Assembly (NCBI RefSeq): GCF_007923445.1
Contig: NZ_VOJI01000001.1
Coordinates: 248,001 to 312,000 of the forward strand
Direction: 5' to 3'
Length of the DNA stretch: 64,000 bases
DNA from: Puniceibacterium confluentis
GTDB taxonomy: Bacteria; Pseudomonadota; Alphaproteobacteria; Rhodobacterales; Rhodobacteraceae
Below, piece after piece: positions 55,228 to 63,412 of the stretch. Position 1 is the stretch's first letter. The number at the start of each line of letters is the position of its first letter. A program made the translations under genes and the position numbers. The notes under the pieces are model-generated. The model saw only the letters and a list, made by a program, of their open reading frames with translations, searched no databases and was not told the DNA's origin.

Positions 55228-55695
55228 ATGGCGGGCATGGCCAAACTTCATGCATATACCGATGGCGCCTGTAGCGGAAACCCGGGACCGGGTGGCTGGG
55301 GCGTGCTGATGCGCGCGACCGAAGGTGGAAAGACCGTCAAGGAGCGCGAACTGTCCGGCGGCGAAGCTGCGACGACGAACAACCGGATGGAGCTTCTGGC
55401 TGCGATCCACGCGCTCGAGGCGCTGGCCCGGGACAGCGAAATCACCATCGTGACCGACAGCGCCTATGTGAAGAACGGCGTCACCAGCTGGATCCATGGC
55501 TGGAAGCGCAATGGCTGGATGACGGCCGCGAAAAAGCCGGTCAAGAACGTCGAGCTGTGGCAGCGTCTGGACGCGGCGCAGAAACGTCACAAGGTCATCT
55601 GGGAATGGGTCAAGGGCCACGCCGGCCACCCCGAGAATGAACGGGCGGACGAATTGGCCCGTGCCGGCATGGCGCCGTTCAAATCTGCACGCTGA
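55228..55695 (+). CDS. rnhA: Ribonuclease HI
   Basis: RNase HI removes RNA from RNA-DNA hybrids. The 155-residue protein has the catalytic acidic residues in [11 protein letters not shown] (Asp12), TNNRMEL, VTDSAYV and the late NERADELAR, with the His-containing loop [10 protein letters not shown] before the last Asp. Either ATG (55228 or 55237) could be the start. Confidence 0.96.
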   Translation: MAGMAKLHAYTDGACSGNPGPGGWGVLMRATEGGKTVKERELSGGEAATTNNRMELLAAIHALEALARDSEITIVTDSAYVKNGVTSWIHGWKRNGWMTAAKKPVKNVELWQRLDAAQKRHKVIWEWVKGHAGHPENERADELARAGMAPFKSAR

Positions 55696-55809
55696 CGTCC
55701 GGGCGGTTGCCTGCCTGGCAGTGTGCGCGGCTTTCGAGTGACAGCGACAGGTCGGCGCGATAGGCAGCGGTGCGGCATCCTGCCCGCACCCTGACCGGAG
55801 CCGTGAGCC

Positions 55810-56430
55810 ATGAGCCTGATGACCCTGCTCGACTATACCTCGGTGCTGGTCTTTGCCTTGACCGGCGCGCTGGTGGCCAGCCGGGCGCAGCTGGACATCG
55901 TGGGCTTCTTCTTTCTCGCCTGTCTGACGGCGGTCGGCGGGGGCACGGTGCGGGATGTGTTGCTGGATCGCAACCCGGTGTTCTGGATCGCCGAGCCGAC
56001 CTATCTGCTGGTGGCCTGCGGTGCGGCACTGGGGGTGTTTTTCACCGCACATCTGTTCGAGAGCCGTTATCGCCTGTTGCTCTGGCTGGATGCCTGCGCG
56101 CTGGCCGTTGCGGTGGCGGCGGGCTCGGGGGTGGCGCTGTCGCTGGACCAGGGGCCTGCGGTGGTGGTAGTCATGGGCATGATCACCGGCTGTCTCGGCG
56201 GGTTGATGCGCGATGTCGTGTCCAACGAAGTGCCGCTGGTGCTGCGTCAGGGCGAGTTGTATGTCACCTGCGCCTTTGCCGGATCCACAGCCACGGTGAT
56301 TGCCGCCGCGGTTGGTTTCGGCCCGGGCCTGGCCGCTCTGGCCTGTGCCGCAATGACGTTCACGCTGCGGGCGGGATCCATCCACTATGGCTGGTGCCTG
56401 CCGGTCTACCGCAGCCGCCCGCCGCGCTGA
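55810..56430 (+). CDS. TRIC-type (UPF0126) cation channel family protein
   Basis: A 206-residue membrane protein with about seven hydrophobic segments in two repeated units. The family motif GGGTVRDVLL (about 44-53) is matched by GGLMRDVVSNEVP in the second half. Prokaryotic members form trimeric potassium-permeable channels; the physiological role is not settled. It converges on the aminotransferase gene. Confidence 0.9.
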   Translation: MSLMTLLDYTSVLVFALTGALVASRAQLDIVGFFFLACLTAVGGGTVRDVLLDRNPVFWIAEPTYLLVACGAALGVFFTAHLFESRYRLLLWLDACALAVAVAAGSGVALSLDQGPAVVVVMGMITGCLGGLMRDVVSNEVPLVLRQGELYVTCAFAGSTATVIAAAVGFGPGLAALACAAMTFTLRAGSIHYGWCLPVYRSRPPR

Positions 56431-56446
56431 GGCGGCGGGGGCAGAC

Positions 56447-57625
56447 TCACTGCAGGTCGCCAAAGGCGTCCTGCAACCGGTTTCCCGCCTCGATGATCTG
56501 CGCACGGGACATCGCGAGGTTGAAGCGCTCGAAACTTTCGCCGCCCGCGCCAAAGCCGGGGCCGGCGCTGGGGGCAATGCGGGCGGCCTTGCGGATGCGG
56601 GTGTCGAATTCGTCAAAGGTCATTCCGGTGCCCGAGAAATCGACCCAGGCAAGATAGGTCGATTGCAGTGGCAGCGAGTGCACGCCCGGGATGGCGTTGA
56701 CAGCGGCATCGAACACGGCACGGTTGCCGGCAAGGTGCTCCAGCTGAGCATCCGCCCAGGCAGCCCCCGCGGGAGAGTAGGCGGCGGCGATCATCGTCAG
56801 CGACAGGGCCGCAGGCTTGTAGTCAAGCGTGTTCAGGCGTCTGGCCATCGCCGCGCGCAGCGAGGAGTCCGGGATGATCATGTTGCCGGTGCGCTGACCG
56901 GCAATGTTGAACGTTTTCGATGCCGCTGTGAGCACCACCAGCCGGTCCTGCGCCTCCGGGGCCGCCACATGCATCGGCACGAAGGTCTGGCCCGGGTAGA
57001 CCAGATCCTGGTGGACTTCGTCAGAAATCAGCAACAGGTCGTTGCGGGTGGCGAAATCGGCCACGGCGCGCAGCTCGTCCCGGGTCCAGACCCGGCCCGA
57101 AGGGTTTTGCGGCGAGCACCAGATCAGGATCTTTTCGCTGCCGTCCAGGCGGGACTGGGCGTCGTCGAGATCGAGCGCGTAGGTGTCGCCCGTGCGTTTC
57201 AGCGGGCATTCGACGAGACGGCGGTCGGCGCGTTCGATCTTGTGCCGGAACTCGTGGTATACCGGACTGAAGGTCACAACGCCGTCGCCGGGCGCGCTCC
57301 AGACATCCAGGCTCAGGGCGATGGCATTGCCAAGGCCCTGGGTGGTCAGGATCCAACCGGTGTCGATCTGCCAGTTGTGCCGGGTCTGCATCCACCACTG
57401 GATGGCGTCCAGGTACTCCGGATAGGCGCTGGTGTAGCCAAAGATGCCATGGTCGGCGGCGCGGCGCAGGGCGTCGATGACACAGGGGGCGGTGGGGTAT
57501 TCGCTGTCGGCAGTCCACATCGCAAGTCCGTCGTCCGGCGAGACGTCATAAAGCGTTTCCATCAGGTCCCACTTGGAACAATGGGAGCCGCGGCGGTCGA
57601 TCTGCTGGTCAAAACTGAAGGTCAT
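56447..57625 (-). CDS. MalY/PatB-type PLP aminotransferase or C-S lyase
   Basis: A 392-residue fold-type I PLP enzyme. The N-terminal FDQQIDRRGSHCSKWD is typical of MalY/PatB proteins. Further motifs are SPVYHEF, CSPQNPSGRVW, ISDEVHQDL and the Schiff-base Lys in AASKTFNIAGQRTG (about 236-249). Relatives act as cystathionine beta-lyases; which sulfur compound is cleaved here is unknown. It is divergent from the deformylase genes. Confidence 0.88.
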   Translation of the reverse strand: MTFSFDQQIDRRGSHCSKWDLMETLYDVSPDDGLAMWTADSEYPTAPCVIDALRRAADHGIFGYTSAYPEYLDAIQWWMQTRHNWQIDTGWILTTQGLGNAIALSLDVWSAPGDGVVTFSPVYHEFRHKIERADRRLVECPLKRTGDTYALDLDDAQSRLDGSEKILIWCSPQNPSGRVWTRDELRAVADFATRNDLLLISDEVHQDLVYPGQTFVPMHVAAPEAQDRLVVLTAASKTFNIAGQRTGNMIIPDSSLRAAMARRLNTLDYKPAALSLTMIAAAYSPAGAAWADAQLEHLAGNRAVFDAAVNAIPGVHSLPLQSTYLAWVDFSGTGMTFDEFDTRIRKAARIAPSAGPGFGAGGESFERFNLAMSRAQIIEAGNRLQDAFGDLQ

Positions 57626-57769
57626 GGTGGGGATGCGTTCCTGGGTCGTGGATGTCGGTTGATCCGGAAGCTAACGCATGGGCCGGTGGCCGCAAGGGCA
57701 GGAGCGTGCGGGGCGGTATCCCGCACCGGGATATTGCGCGCGCTGCGGTGTTGTCCTACATGCAGGCGC

Positions 57770-58288
57770 ATGAAACGCCCGATCATCCTGCACCCCGACC
57801 CAAGGCTCAAGAAAGTGGCCGCCCCCGTGGCGGACCTGACGGATGAGCTGCGCGCCCTGGCCTCGGACATGCTCGAGACGATGTATGATGCGCCGGGCAT
57901 CGGGCTGGCGGCGCCGCAGATCGGCGTGTTGAGCCGCCTGATCGTGCTGGACTGTGTCAAGGGCGAGACCGAGTCGCCGCGGCCGCTGATCATGTTCAAT
58001 CCCGAAGTGCTGGCGGTGTCGGATGCGCGCAACATCTATGAAGAAGGCTGCCTGTCGATCCCCGAGCAGTTCGCCGATGTCGAGCGGCCCGCCGAGGTGC
58101 GTGTGGGCTGGATCGACCAGACCGGCACGCCGCGGGAGGAAGAGTTTTCCGGCCTCTGGGCGACCTGTGTGCAGCACGAGATCGACCACCTCGAGGGCAA
58201 GTTGTTCATCGACTATCTGAAACCGATGCGCCGTCAGATGATCACCCGCAAGATGGTGAAGATGAAGCGGGACATGGCGCGCGGATGA
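57770..58288 (+). CDS. def: Peptide deformylase 1 (intact active site)
   Basis: Deformylase removes the formyl group from the initiator methionine of new proteins. The 172-residue protein has all three motifs: [10 protein letters not shown] (43-52), EGCLS with metal ligand Cys94, and HEIDH with His136, Glu137 and His140. It is the standard enzyme and the first of three overlapping paralogues (4-bp overlap with the next), upstream of fmt. The start at 57770 leads directly into the family N-terminus; the longer frame upstream is antisense to the aminotransferase gene. Confidence 0.96.
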   Translation: MKRPIILHPDPRLKKVAAPVADLTDELRALASDMLETMYDAPGIGLAAPQIGVLSRLIVLDCVKGETESPRPLIMFNPEVLAVSDARNIYEEGCLSIPEQFADVERPAEVRVGWIDQTGTPREEEFSGLWATCVQHEIDHLEGKLFIDYLKPMRRQMITRKMVKMKRDMARG

Positions 58289-58779
58289 CAGTGCTGACGA
58301 TCCTGCGCTGGCCCGATCCGCGGCTGTCCCGGGTCTGTGATCCGGTGGAGGATGTCGCGGCGGTGCGCAGTCTGGTCGCGGACATGTTCGAGACGATGTA
58401 TGACGCGCCGGGTCGGGGACTTGCCGCGCCTCAGATCGGGGCCCTGCAGCGGCTGTTTGTGATGGATGTCGGTTGGAAGACGGGCGCAAGGACACCTGTG
58501 GTCTGCATCAATCCCCGGATCACGGCGACGTCGGGCGAGGTGGCGGTCGGGGGCGAGGGCTGTCTGTCGATTCCCGGGGTGGTCGCCGAGGTGGCCCGGT
58601 CGGAGAGCGTGACCCTGGAATTTCTGGATCTGGACGGCGCGTTGCAGTCGCAGGCCCTGTCGGGACCGGCGGCACGCTGTGCGCAGCACGAGCTGGATCA
58701 CCTTGATGGTCTGGTGACCTTTGACCGGCTGGAGCCGCAGGCGCGGGATGCGCTGATGGCCGAGTATGGTGCCCTGTGA
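58285..58779 (+). CDS. def: Peptide deformylase 2
   Basis: A 164-residue paralogue of the preceding gene. Motif 1 is [10 protein letters not shown], motif 2 EGCLS (Cys93), motif 3 HELDH (His135, Glu136, His139), so all metal ligands and the catalytic Glu are present and it should be active. It overlaps both neighbours by 4 bp. Sequence divergence from copy 1 is substantial outside the motifs, suggesting an old duplication. Confidence 0.93.
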   Translation: MTVLTILRWPDPRLSRVCDPVEDVAAVRSLVADMFETMYDAPGRGLAAPQIGALQRLFVMDVGWKTGARTPVVCINPRITATSGEVAVGGEGCLSIPGVVAEVARSESVTLEFLDLDGALQSQALSGPAARCAQHELDHLDGLVTFDRLEPQARDALMAEYGAL

Positions 58780-59270
58780 CCGCACGGCGCTGCATACCCT
58801 GGCCCGATCGGCGGTTGCGCGCGGTGGCGCAGCCCGTGAGCGAAATTACTGACGAGATCCGGGCGCTCTGGGCCGACATGGTCGACACGATGGAGGCAAT
58901 GCCGGGGGTGGGTCTGGCGGCGCCGCAGATCGGCGTTCTGCTGCGGCTGGCGGTTGTTGATGCGTCGCAACAGCGTGGGCAGGCGGTGTTGTTGGCAAAC
59001 CCCGAAGTGCTGCACGCCAGCGTCGATCTGCGGGCCCACGACGAGGGCAGCCCGAATCTGCCCGGGGTCTGGGCCGAGGTGAAGCGCCCGAGGGCGGTGA
59101 CGGTGCGGTTCCTGAACGCGGAAGGCGCGGTCGAGGACCGGGATTTTGTCGGCCTCTGGGCCACCTCGGTTCAACACCAGATCGACCATCTGCAGGGGCG
59201 GATGTATTTTGACCACCTGAGCAAGACAAAGCGCGATATGCTGCTGCGCAGGGCGCGCAAGGCAGTCTAG
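58776..59270 (+). CDS. Peptide deformylase-like protein 3, active site lost
   Basis: A 164-residue deformylase paralogue whose fold is kept (motif 1 [10 protein letters not shown] is intact) but whose chemistry is not. Motif 2 reads EGSPN instead of EGCLS, so the metal-ligand Cys is Ser92, and motif 3 is HQIDH, with Gln135 replacing the catalytic Glu; both His ligands remain. It starts with GTG overlapping the previous stop. The open, normally used frame argues for a maintained protein rather than a pseudogene. Its function is unknown; ribosome or nascent-chain binding is a guess. Confidence 0.9.
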   Translation: MTARRCIPWPDRRLRAVAQPVSEITDEIRALWADMVDTMEAMPGVGLAAPQIGVLLRLAVVDASQQRGQAVLLANPEVLHASVDLRAHDEGSPNLPGVWAEVKRPRAVTVRFLNAEGAVEDRDFVGLWATSVQHQIDHLQGRMYFDHLSKTKRDMLLRRARKAV

Positions 59271-59281
59271 GTTTGCAGGCA

Positions 59282-59349
59282 AGCCCCCGGCGGGGGCTGC
59301 GAGAGACGCTTTCTTTCGCGCTCTCTGGGATATTTGTGACCCGAAGACG
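59282..59349 (+). repeat. GC hairpin plus GGATATTT element before fmt, copy 3
   Basis: AGCCCCC-GGC-GGGGGCT (59282-59298) is a perfect 7-bp hairpin. It is followed by GAGAG ... CTCTC and then GGGATATTTGTGACC and GAAGACG (59327-59349). The second part resembles the elements at 11219 and 54994. It lies in the 115-bp gap between def-like 3 and fmt. Confidence 0.45.
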
Positions 59350-59385
59350 CAGGGCGATGTCCCTGCACAGAAGGGAAGGGGCGGC

Positions 59386-60303
59386 ATGCGGATCGTGTTC
59401 ATGGGGACGCCGGAGTTTTCGGTGCCGGTGCTGGAGGCGCTGGTGGCGGCCGGGCACGAGATTGCCGCGGTCTATTGTCAGCCGCCGCGTCCCGCCGGGC
59501 GCGGAAAGCGCGACCGCCCGTCGCCGGTGCAGACGCGGGCCGAGGCGATGGGGCTGCCGGTGCGGCATCCGGTGTCGCTGAAAGGCGTGCAGGAACAGGA
59601 TGACTTTGCGGCGCTTCGCGCCGATGTGGCGGTCGTGGTGGCTTATGGGCTGATCCTGCCGCAAGCGGTGCTGGATGCGCCGCCTCTCGGGTGCCTGAAC
59701 ATCCATGCGTCGCTGCTGCCGCGCTGGCGGGGGGCGGCGCCCATCCACCGGGCGATCCTGTCCGGGGATACGCGGACCGGCCTGTGCATCATGAAGATGG
59801 AGGCCGGACTGGACACCGGCCCGGTGCTGCTGCGCGAGGAGGTGGATATAAATGCGGAAGACACCACCGGCACGCTGCACGACCGGCTGTCGCTGCGGGG
59901 GGGGGGGCTGATCGTCCGGGCGCTGTCACGCCTGGACCAGCTGGTGCCCGAAGTGCAGGCGACAGACGGTGTGAGCTATGCGGCAAAGATCGACAAGTCC
60001 GAGGCGGCGGTGGACTGGTCGCGCGATGCGGAGGTGATCGACCGGCAGATTCGCGGACTGTCGCCGTTTCCCGGCGCCTGGACGCAGATCGGCGGCGAGC
60101 GTGTCAAGTTGCTGGGGTCGCGGCTGGCGGCGGGCGGTGGGGTGCCCGGCGTGGTGCTGGACGGTGCCTTTACCGTCGCCTGCGGGCAGGGTGCGGTGCA
60201 GGTGACACGGGCGCAGCGGGCCGGACGCGGGGCCCAGGAAGCCGCGGAGTTCCTGCGCGGCATGGCGCTGCCTGCCGGCACTGTTCTGGGAGAGCCTGAC
60301 TGA
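59386..60303 (+). CDS. fmt: Methionyl-tRNA formyltransferase
   Basis: Fmt formylates initiator Met-tRNA with 10-formyltetrahydrofolate. The 305-residue protein has [14 protein letters not shown] at the start, the catalytic block [16 protein letters not shown] (about 104-119) and [12 protein letters not shown]; the C-terminal OB-fold domain follows (about 205-300). It is in the def-def-def-fmt series, whose products act in sequence on nascent proteins. The next gene starts in its stop codon (TGATG). Confidence 0.96.
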   Translation: MRIVFMGTPEFSVPVLEALVAAGHEIAAVYCQPPRPAGRGKRDRPSPVQTRAEAMGLPVRHPVSLKGVQEQDDFAALRADVAVVVAYGLILPQAVLDAPPLGCLNIHASLLPRWRGAAPIHRAILSGDTRTGLCIMKMEAGLDTGPVLLREEVDINAEDTTGTLHDRLSLRGGGLIVRALSRLDQLVPEVQATDGVSYAAKIDKSEAAVDWSRDAEVIDRQIRGLSPFPGAWTQIGGERVKLLGSRLAAGGGVPGVVLDGAFTVACGQGAVQVTRAQRAGRGAQEAAEFLRGMALPAGTVLGEPD

Positions 60304-60542
60304 TGTTTCCAGTGATGATCGGCACGGTGGTGATAGCCGGGATAGTGGGCTATGCCTCGGAGCGCACAGGGTTTACCCGCAATGGCATTCTGCAGAGCAT
60401 CATCATCTGCATCGGCGGTGCCTTCCTTGCCTATTTTGTGCAGCGGATGTTCGGGTTTGGCTTTCGCCTGCCGGGAGTCAACGCGATCGTTGCCTCGGTC
60501 GGGGCGCTGATCATCGTCCCGACGCACTGGCGCCGACGCTAG
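60303..60542 (+). CDS. Small membrane protein, GlsB/YeaQ/YmgE-like
   Basis: A 79-residue protein with three hydrophobic segments (about 5-17, 29-47, 58-74) and a GILQSIIICIGGAFLAYFVQ centre, which resembles transglycosylase-associated (GlsB/YeaQ) stress proteins. It begins in the fmt stop codon. Its function is unknown. Confidence 0.65.
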   Translation: MFPVMIGTVVIAGIVGYASERTGFTRNGILQSIIICIGGAFLAYFVQRMFGFGFRLPGVNAIVASVGALIIVPTHWRRR

Positions 60543-60671
60543 AGGCCGCCTTGCGACGGGCCCCACTGCGACAGCGTGGTGTGCACTGGCGCGGAGGGGC
60601 TGCGCATCCGGTCGCGATTGCCCTCTGACCTCAGGGCACTATGCTCGTCTCCGGAAAGCGGGAGGACGGAC

Positions 60672-61661
60672 ATGGGCGCTCTGGTTGACGGGAAATGGCT
60701 GGACCAATGGTATGACACCGCCAAGTCCGGCGGCAAATTCGTGCGCTCGACGGCGGCATTCCGCAACTGGATCACCGCCGATGGCAGCGCGGGCCCGAGC
60801 GGAACGGGCGGTTTCGCGGCCCAGTCGGGGCGCTATCACCTGTATGTGAGTTATGCCTGCCCCTGGGCGCACAGGGCGCTGATCTTTCGCAGTCTCAAGG
60901 GGCTGGAACCCCACATCCCGGTGTCGGTCGTGCACCCCGACATGCTCGGCGATGGGTGGACGTTCGACACGGATTTTGCCGGTGCAACAGGGGACAGGCT
61001 CTATGGGCTGCCATTCGCCCGTGACATCTATCTGCGCGCGGATCCGAAGGTGTCGGGCCGGGTCACCGTCCCCATTCTCTGGGACAGCGCCAGCGAGACC
61101 ATCGTGTCCAATGAGAGTTCCGAGATCATCCGGATGTTCAACGCGGCGTTCGACGCCATCACCGGCAACGACGCCGACTATTGGCCCGAAGCGCTGCGCG
61201 CCGCGATCGAGCCGATAAACGCCCGGATTTACGACACCCTCAACAACGGGGTCTACAAGGCCGGGTTTGCCACCAGCCAGAATGCCTATGACGAGGCGGT
61301 TGTGCCGCTGTTCGACACGCTGGACTGGATAGAAGACCTTCTGTCCACGCGGCGCTACCTGCTGGGGGCAACACTCACCGAAGCGGATTGGCGGCTGTTC
61401 ACCACGATCATCCGCTTTGACAAAGTCTATCACGGGCACTTCAAATGCAACCGCCGCCGCATTGTCGATTATCCGAACCTCTGGGCATGGTCCCGCGAAC
61501 TCTATCAATGGCCGGGGGTCGCGGCGACCGTGAATTTTGAACATATCGTGCGGCATTACCACTTCAGCCACGAAACGATCAATCCACACCGGATTGTGCC
61601 GATCGGGCCGCAGCTTGACCTGATGGCACCGCACGGGCGCGACCGGATGGCGGTGCGTTAG
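60672..61661 (+). CDS. Glutathionyl-hydroquinone reductase (YqjG/ECM4-like)
   Basis: A xi-class glutathione transferase that reduces S-glutathionyl-hydroquinones to hydroquinones. The 329-residue protein has the catalytic Cys63 in YACPWAHR, the family block VTVPILWDSASETIVSNESSEIIRMF (broken here) and the C-terminal helical domain with TEADWRLFTTIIRFDKVYHGHF. GGGAGGA precedes the ATG at 60672. Its 3' end overlaps the convergent receiver gene by 4 bp. Confidence 0.93.
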   Translation: MGALVDGKWLDQWYDTAKSGGKFVRSTAAFRNWITADGSAGPSGTGGFAAQSGRYHLYVSYACPWAHRALIFRSLKGLEPHIPVSVVHPDMLGDGWTFDTDFAGATGDRLYGLPFARDIYLRADPKVSGRVTVPILWDSASETIVSNESSEIIRMFNAAFDAITGNDADYWPEALRAAIEPINARIYDTLNNGVYKAGFATSQNAYDEAVVPLFDTLDWIEDLLSTRRYLLGATLTEADWRLFTTIIRFDKVYHGHFKCNRRRIVDYPNLWAWSRELYQWPGVAATVNFEHIVRHYHFSHETINPHRIVPIGPQLDLMAPHGRDRMAVR

Positions 61662-62026
61662 GCGCGCGGGGCGTGGTGCTGGACGATCGCCGTCAGATCG
61701 TCCGGCCTGGTGGCGCTGGGCACAAAGGCGCAGGCATTGGCGCAGAGCTGGAAGATCGAGCCGTCGGAAAAGAACGTGGTGTTGGTGACAAAGATCACCC
61801 GGCAGTCGGGCTGCCGGAAGCTGGCAAAATCCGCGACCGTCAGGGCATTGCCCTGGTCCAGTACAAGATCAAGAATGATGACGTGGATCGGCTCTGACTG
61901 CAGGAGCGACATGGCCGATTCCGCGTCGGTCACCAGAATGGCGGTCATACCGGCACGTTGCAGGTGGCGCAGCCAAACTGAGCCAAGGTCCGTGCTGCTT
62001 TCGACGATCAGAACGGTCACCTGCAT
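61658..62026 (-). CDS. Stand-alone response-regulator receiver protein, atypical
   Basis: A 122-residue single receiver domain. The phospho-acceptor Asp53 is present in IILDLVLDQG, but the N-terminal acidic pair is reduced to VESSTD and the conserved C-terminal Lys is absent (FVPSATRPDD). It may therefore be phosphorylated weakly or act by another mechanism. No kinase gene is nearby. The start at 62026 directly precedes the first strand of the fold. Confidence 0.75.
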   Translation of the reverse strand: MQVTVLIVESSTDLGSVWLRHLQRAGMTAILVTDAESAMSLLQSEPIHVIILDLVLDQGNALTVADFASFRQPDCRVIFVTNTTFFSDGSIFQLCANACAFVPSATRPDDLTAIVQHHAPRA

Positions 62027-62233
62027 GCTCCGTTTCGGTGTCCGCCAGTGTCGGCACCAGTCTTTGTTTAACACATTTGTACAAAACGAGGGACCGCGCA
62101 ATTGTGACAACACCGTTACCGCGGTCCGGCTGCTTGAATAAAACGATGATTCGCTGGTTCCGCCCGGTTGTACAGCACAATCCGCATGTTAGGTTGCCGT
62201 CGATCGCAAAATTGGCATGGCAGGGAGCCTTGG

Positions 62234-63406
62234 ATGAGACAACTGGCGGCACTGACGACGGCATTGACCGTCCTGGCAGCGGCCCCTGCTGCGGCGCAAT
62301 GTGGCGGTGGTTTTCCGGAGTTTGTCGACGGCCTGCGCGCCGAGGCCGTGGAACGTGGCCATGATGCGCGCCAGGTACAGAGCTTCTTTGGTGCGGTACG
62401 CCAGGATCAGGCGGTGCTGAAGGCGGATCGCTCGCAGGGCATCTTTCAATCCGGGTTCGTGGCATTTTCGCGCAAGCTGATCAGTCAGGACCGCATCGAA
62501 CGCGGGCGGGCCATGGCCGCGAAATACAACGCGGTGTTTGACAGGATCGAATCCGAGTACGGCATAGCGCGCGGTGTCCTGCTCGCCTTCTGGGCGTTCG
62601 AGACCGATTACGGAACCTACCAGGGGGATTTCAACACCTTGAATGCGCTGGTTACCTTGGCGCATGACTGCCGTCGGCCCGAGCTCTTTCGCCCACAGGT
62701 GTTTTCGGCGCTCGAACTGTTCGAGCGCGGCGACTTCGATCCGGCCCGCACCACGGGGGCCTGGGCCGGGGAAATCGGCATGGTGCAGATGCTGCCCGAG
62801 GACATTCTCACCAATGGCGTGGATGGGGATGGTGACGGGCGTGTGACGCTCAAGACGTCGGCGCCCGACGCGCTGTTGTCCGGCGCGCGGATGCTTTCGG
62901 GACTGGGCTGGCGGGCGGGCGAACCCTGGCTGCAAGAGGTGGAGCTGCCTGGCGATCTGGACCTGTACCTGACCGGGCTTGAAACCGTGAAGTCGGGCGC
63001 CGAGTGGGCCGGGCTCGGGGTGCGGGCACGCTCTGGAACCCTGACGGAAACTCTGGATGCGTCCATACTCTTGCCCGAGGGCAAGGATGGCCCGGCGTTC
63101 ATCGCCTACCCTAATTTTCGCGTCTATTTTGAATGGAACCAAAGTTTCACCTATGTCCTGACGGCCGCCTATTTTGCGAACCGGCTGGCCGGCGGACAGA
63201 TCTACGACGCGGGTGCTCCAGAGCCCGGTCTGACCGCCGCCCAGATGCAGGAGTTGCAGCGCAAACTGGCGGCGCGGGGCTATGACGTCGGCAAGATCGA
63301 CGGAATTCTGGGGGCAGGGACCCGCGCCGCAGTGCGCGACGTGCAGCGCGAACTGGGTCTGCCGGCGGACGCCTGGCCGACCGCCGCCCTGTTGCAGCAG
63401 TTGTGA
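62234..63406 (+). CDS. Lytic murein transglycosylase, MltB family
   Basis: A periplasmic enzyme that cleaves peptidoglycan glycan strands to 1,6-anhydro products. The 390-residue protein has a signal peptide (about 1-22), the MltB catalytic domain with Glu123 in AFETDYGTYQGDFN, and GEIGMVQMLPEDI; a C-terminal peptidoglycan-binding domain occupies about 330-388. It lacks a lipobox, so it is soluble, unlike E. coli MltB. It is divergent from the receiver gene and converges on the DUF1217 gene. Confidence 0.92.
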   Translation: MRQLAALTTALTVLAAAPAAAQCGGGFPEFVDGLRAEAVERGHDARQVQSFFGAVRQDQAVLKADRSQGIFQSGFVAFSRKLISQDRIERGRAMAAKYNAVFDRIESEYGIARGVLLAFWAFETDYGTYQGDFNTLNALVTLAHDCRRPELFRPQVFSALELFERGDFDPARTTGAWAGEIGMVQMLPEDILTNGVDGDGDGRVTLKTSAPDALLSGARMLSGLGWRAGEPWLQEVELPGDLDLYLTGLETVKSGAEWAGLGVRARSGTLTETLDASILLPEGKDGPAFIAYPNFRVYFEWNQSFTYVLTAAYFANRLAGGQIYDAGAPEPGLTAAQMQELQRKLAARGYDVGKIDGILGAGTRAAVRDVQRELGLPADAWPTAALLQQL

Positions 63407-63412
63407 CAGGGG

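Noticed and set aside
54841-56616. 591-codon minus-strand open frame opposite rnhA and the TRIC gene
   Set aside because: Antisense to two conserved genes; the translation is Arg/Pro/His-rich without domains.
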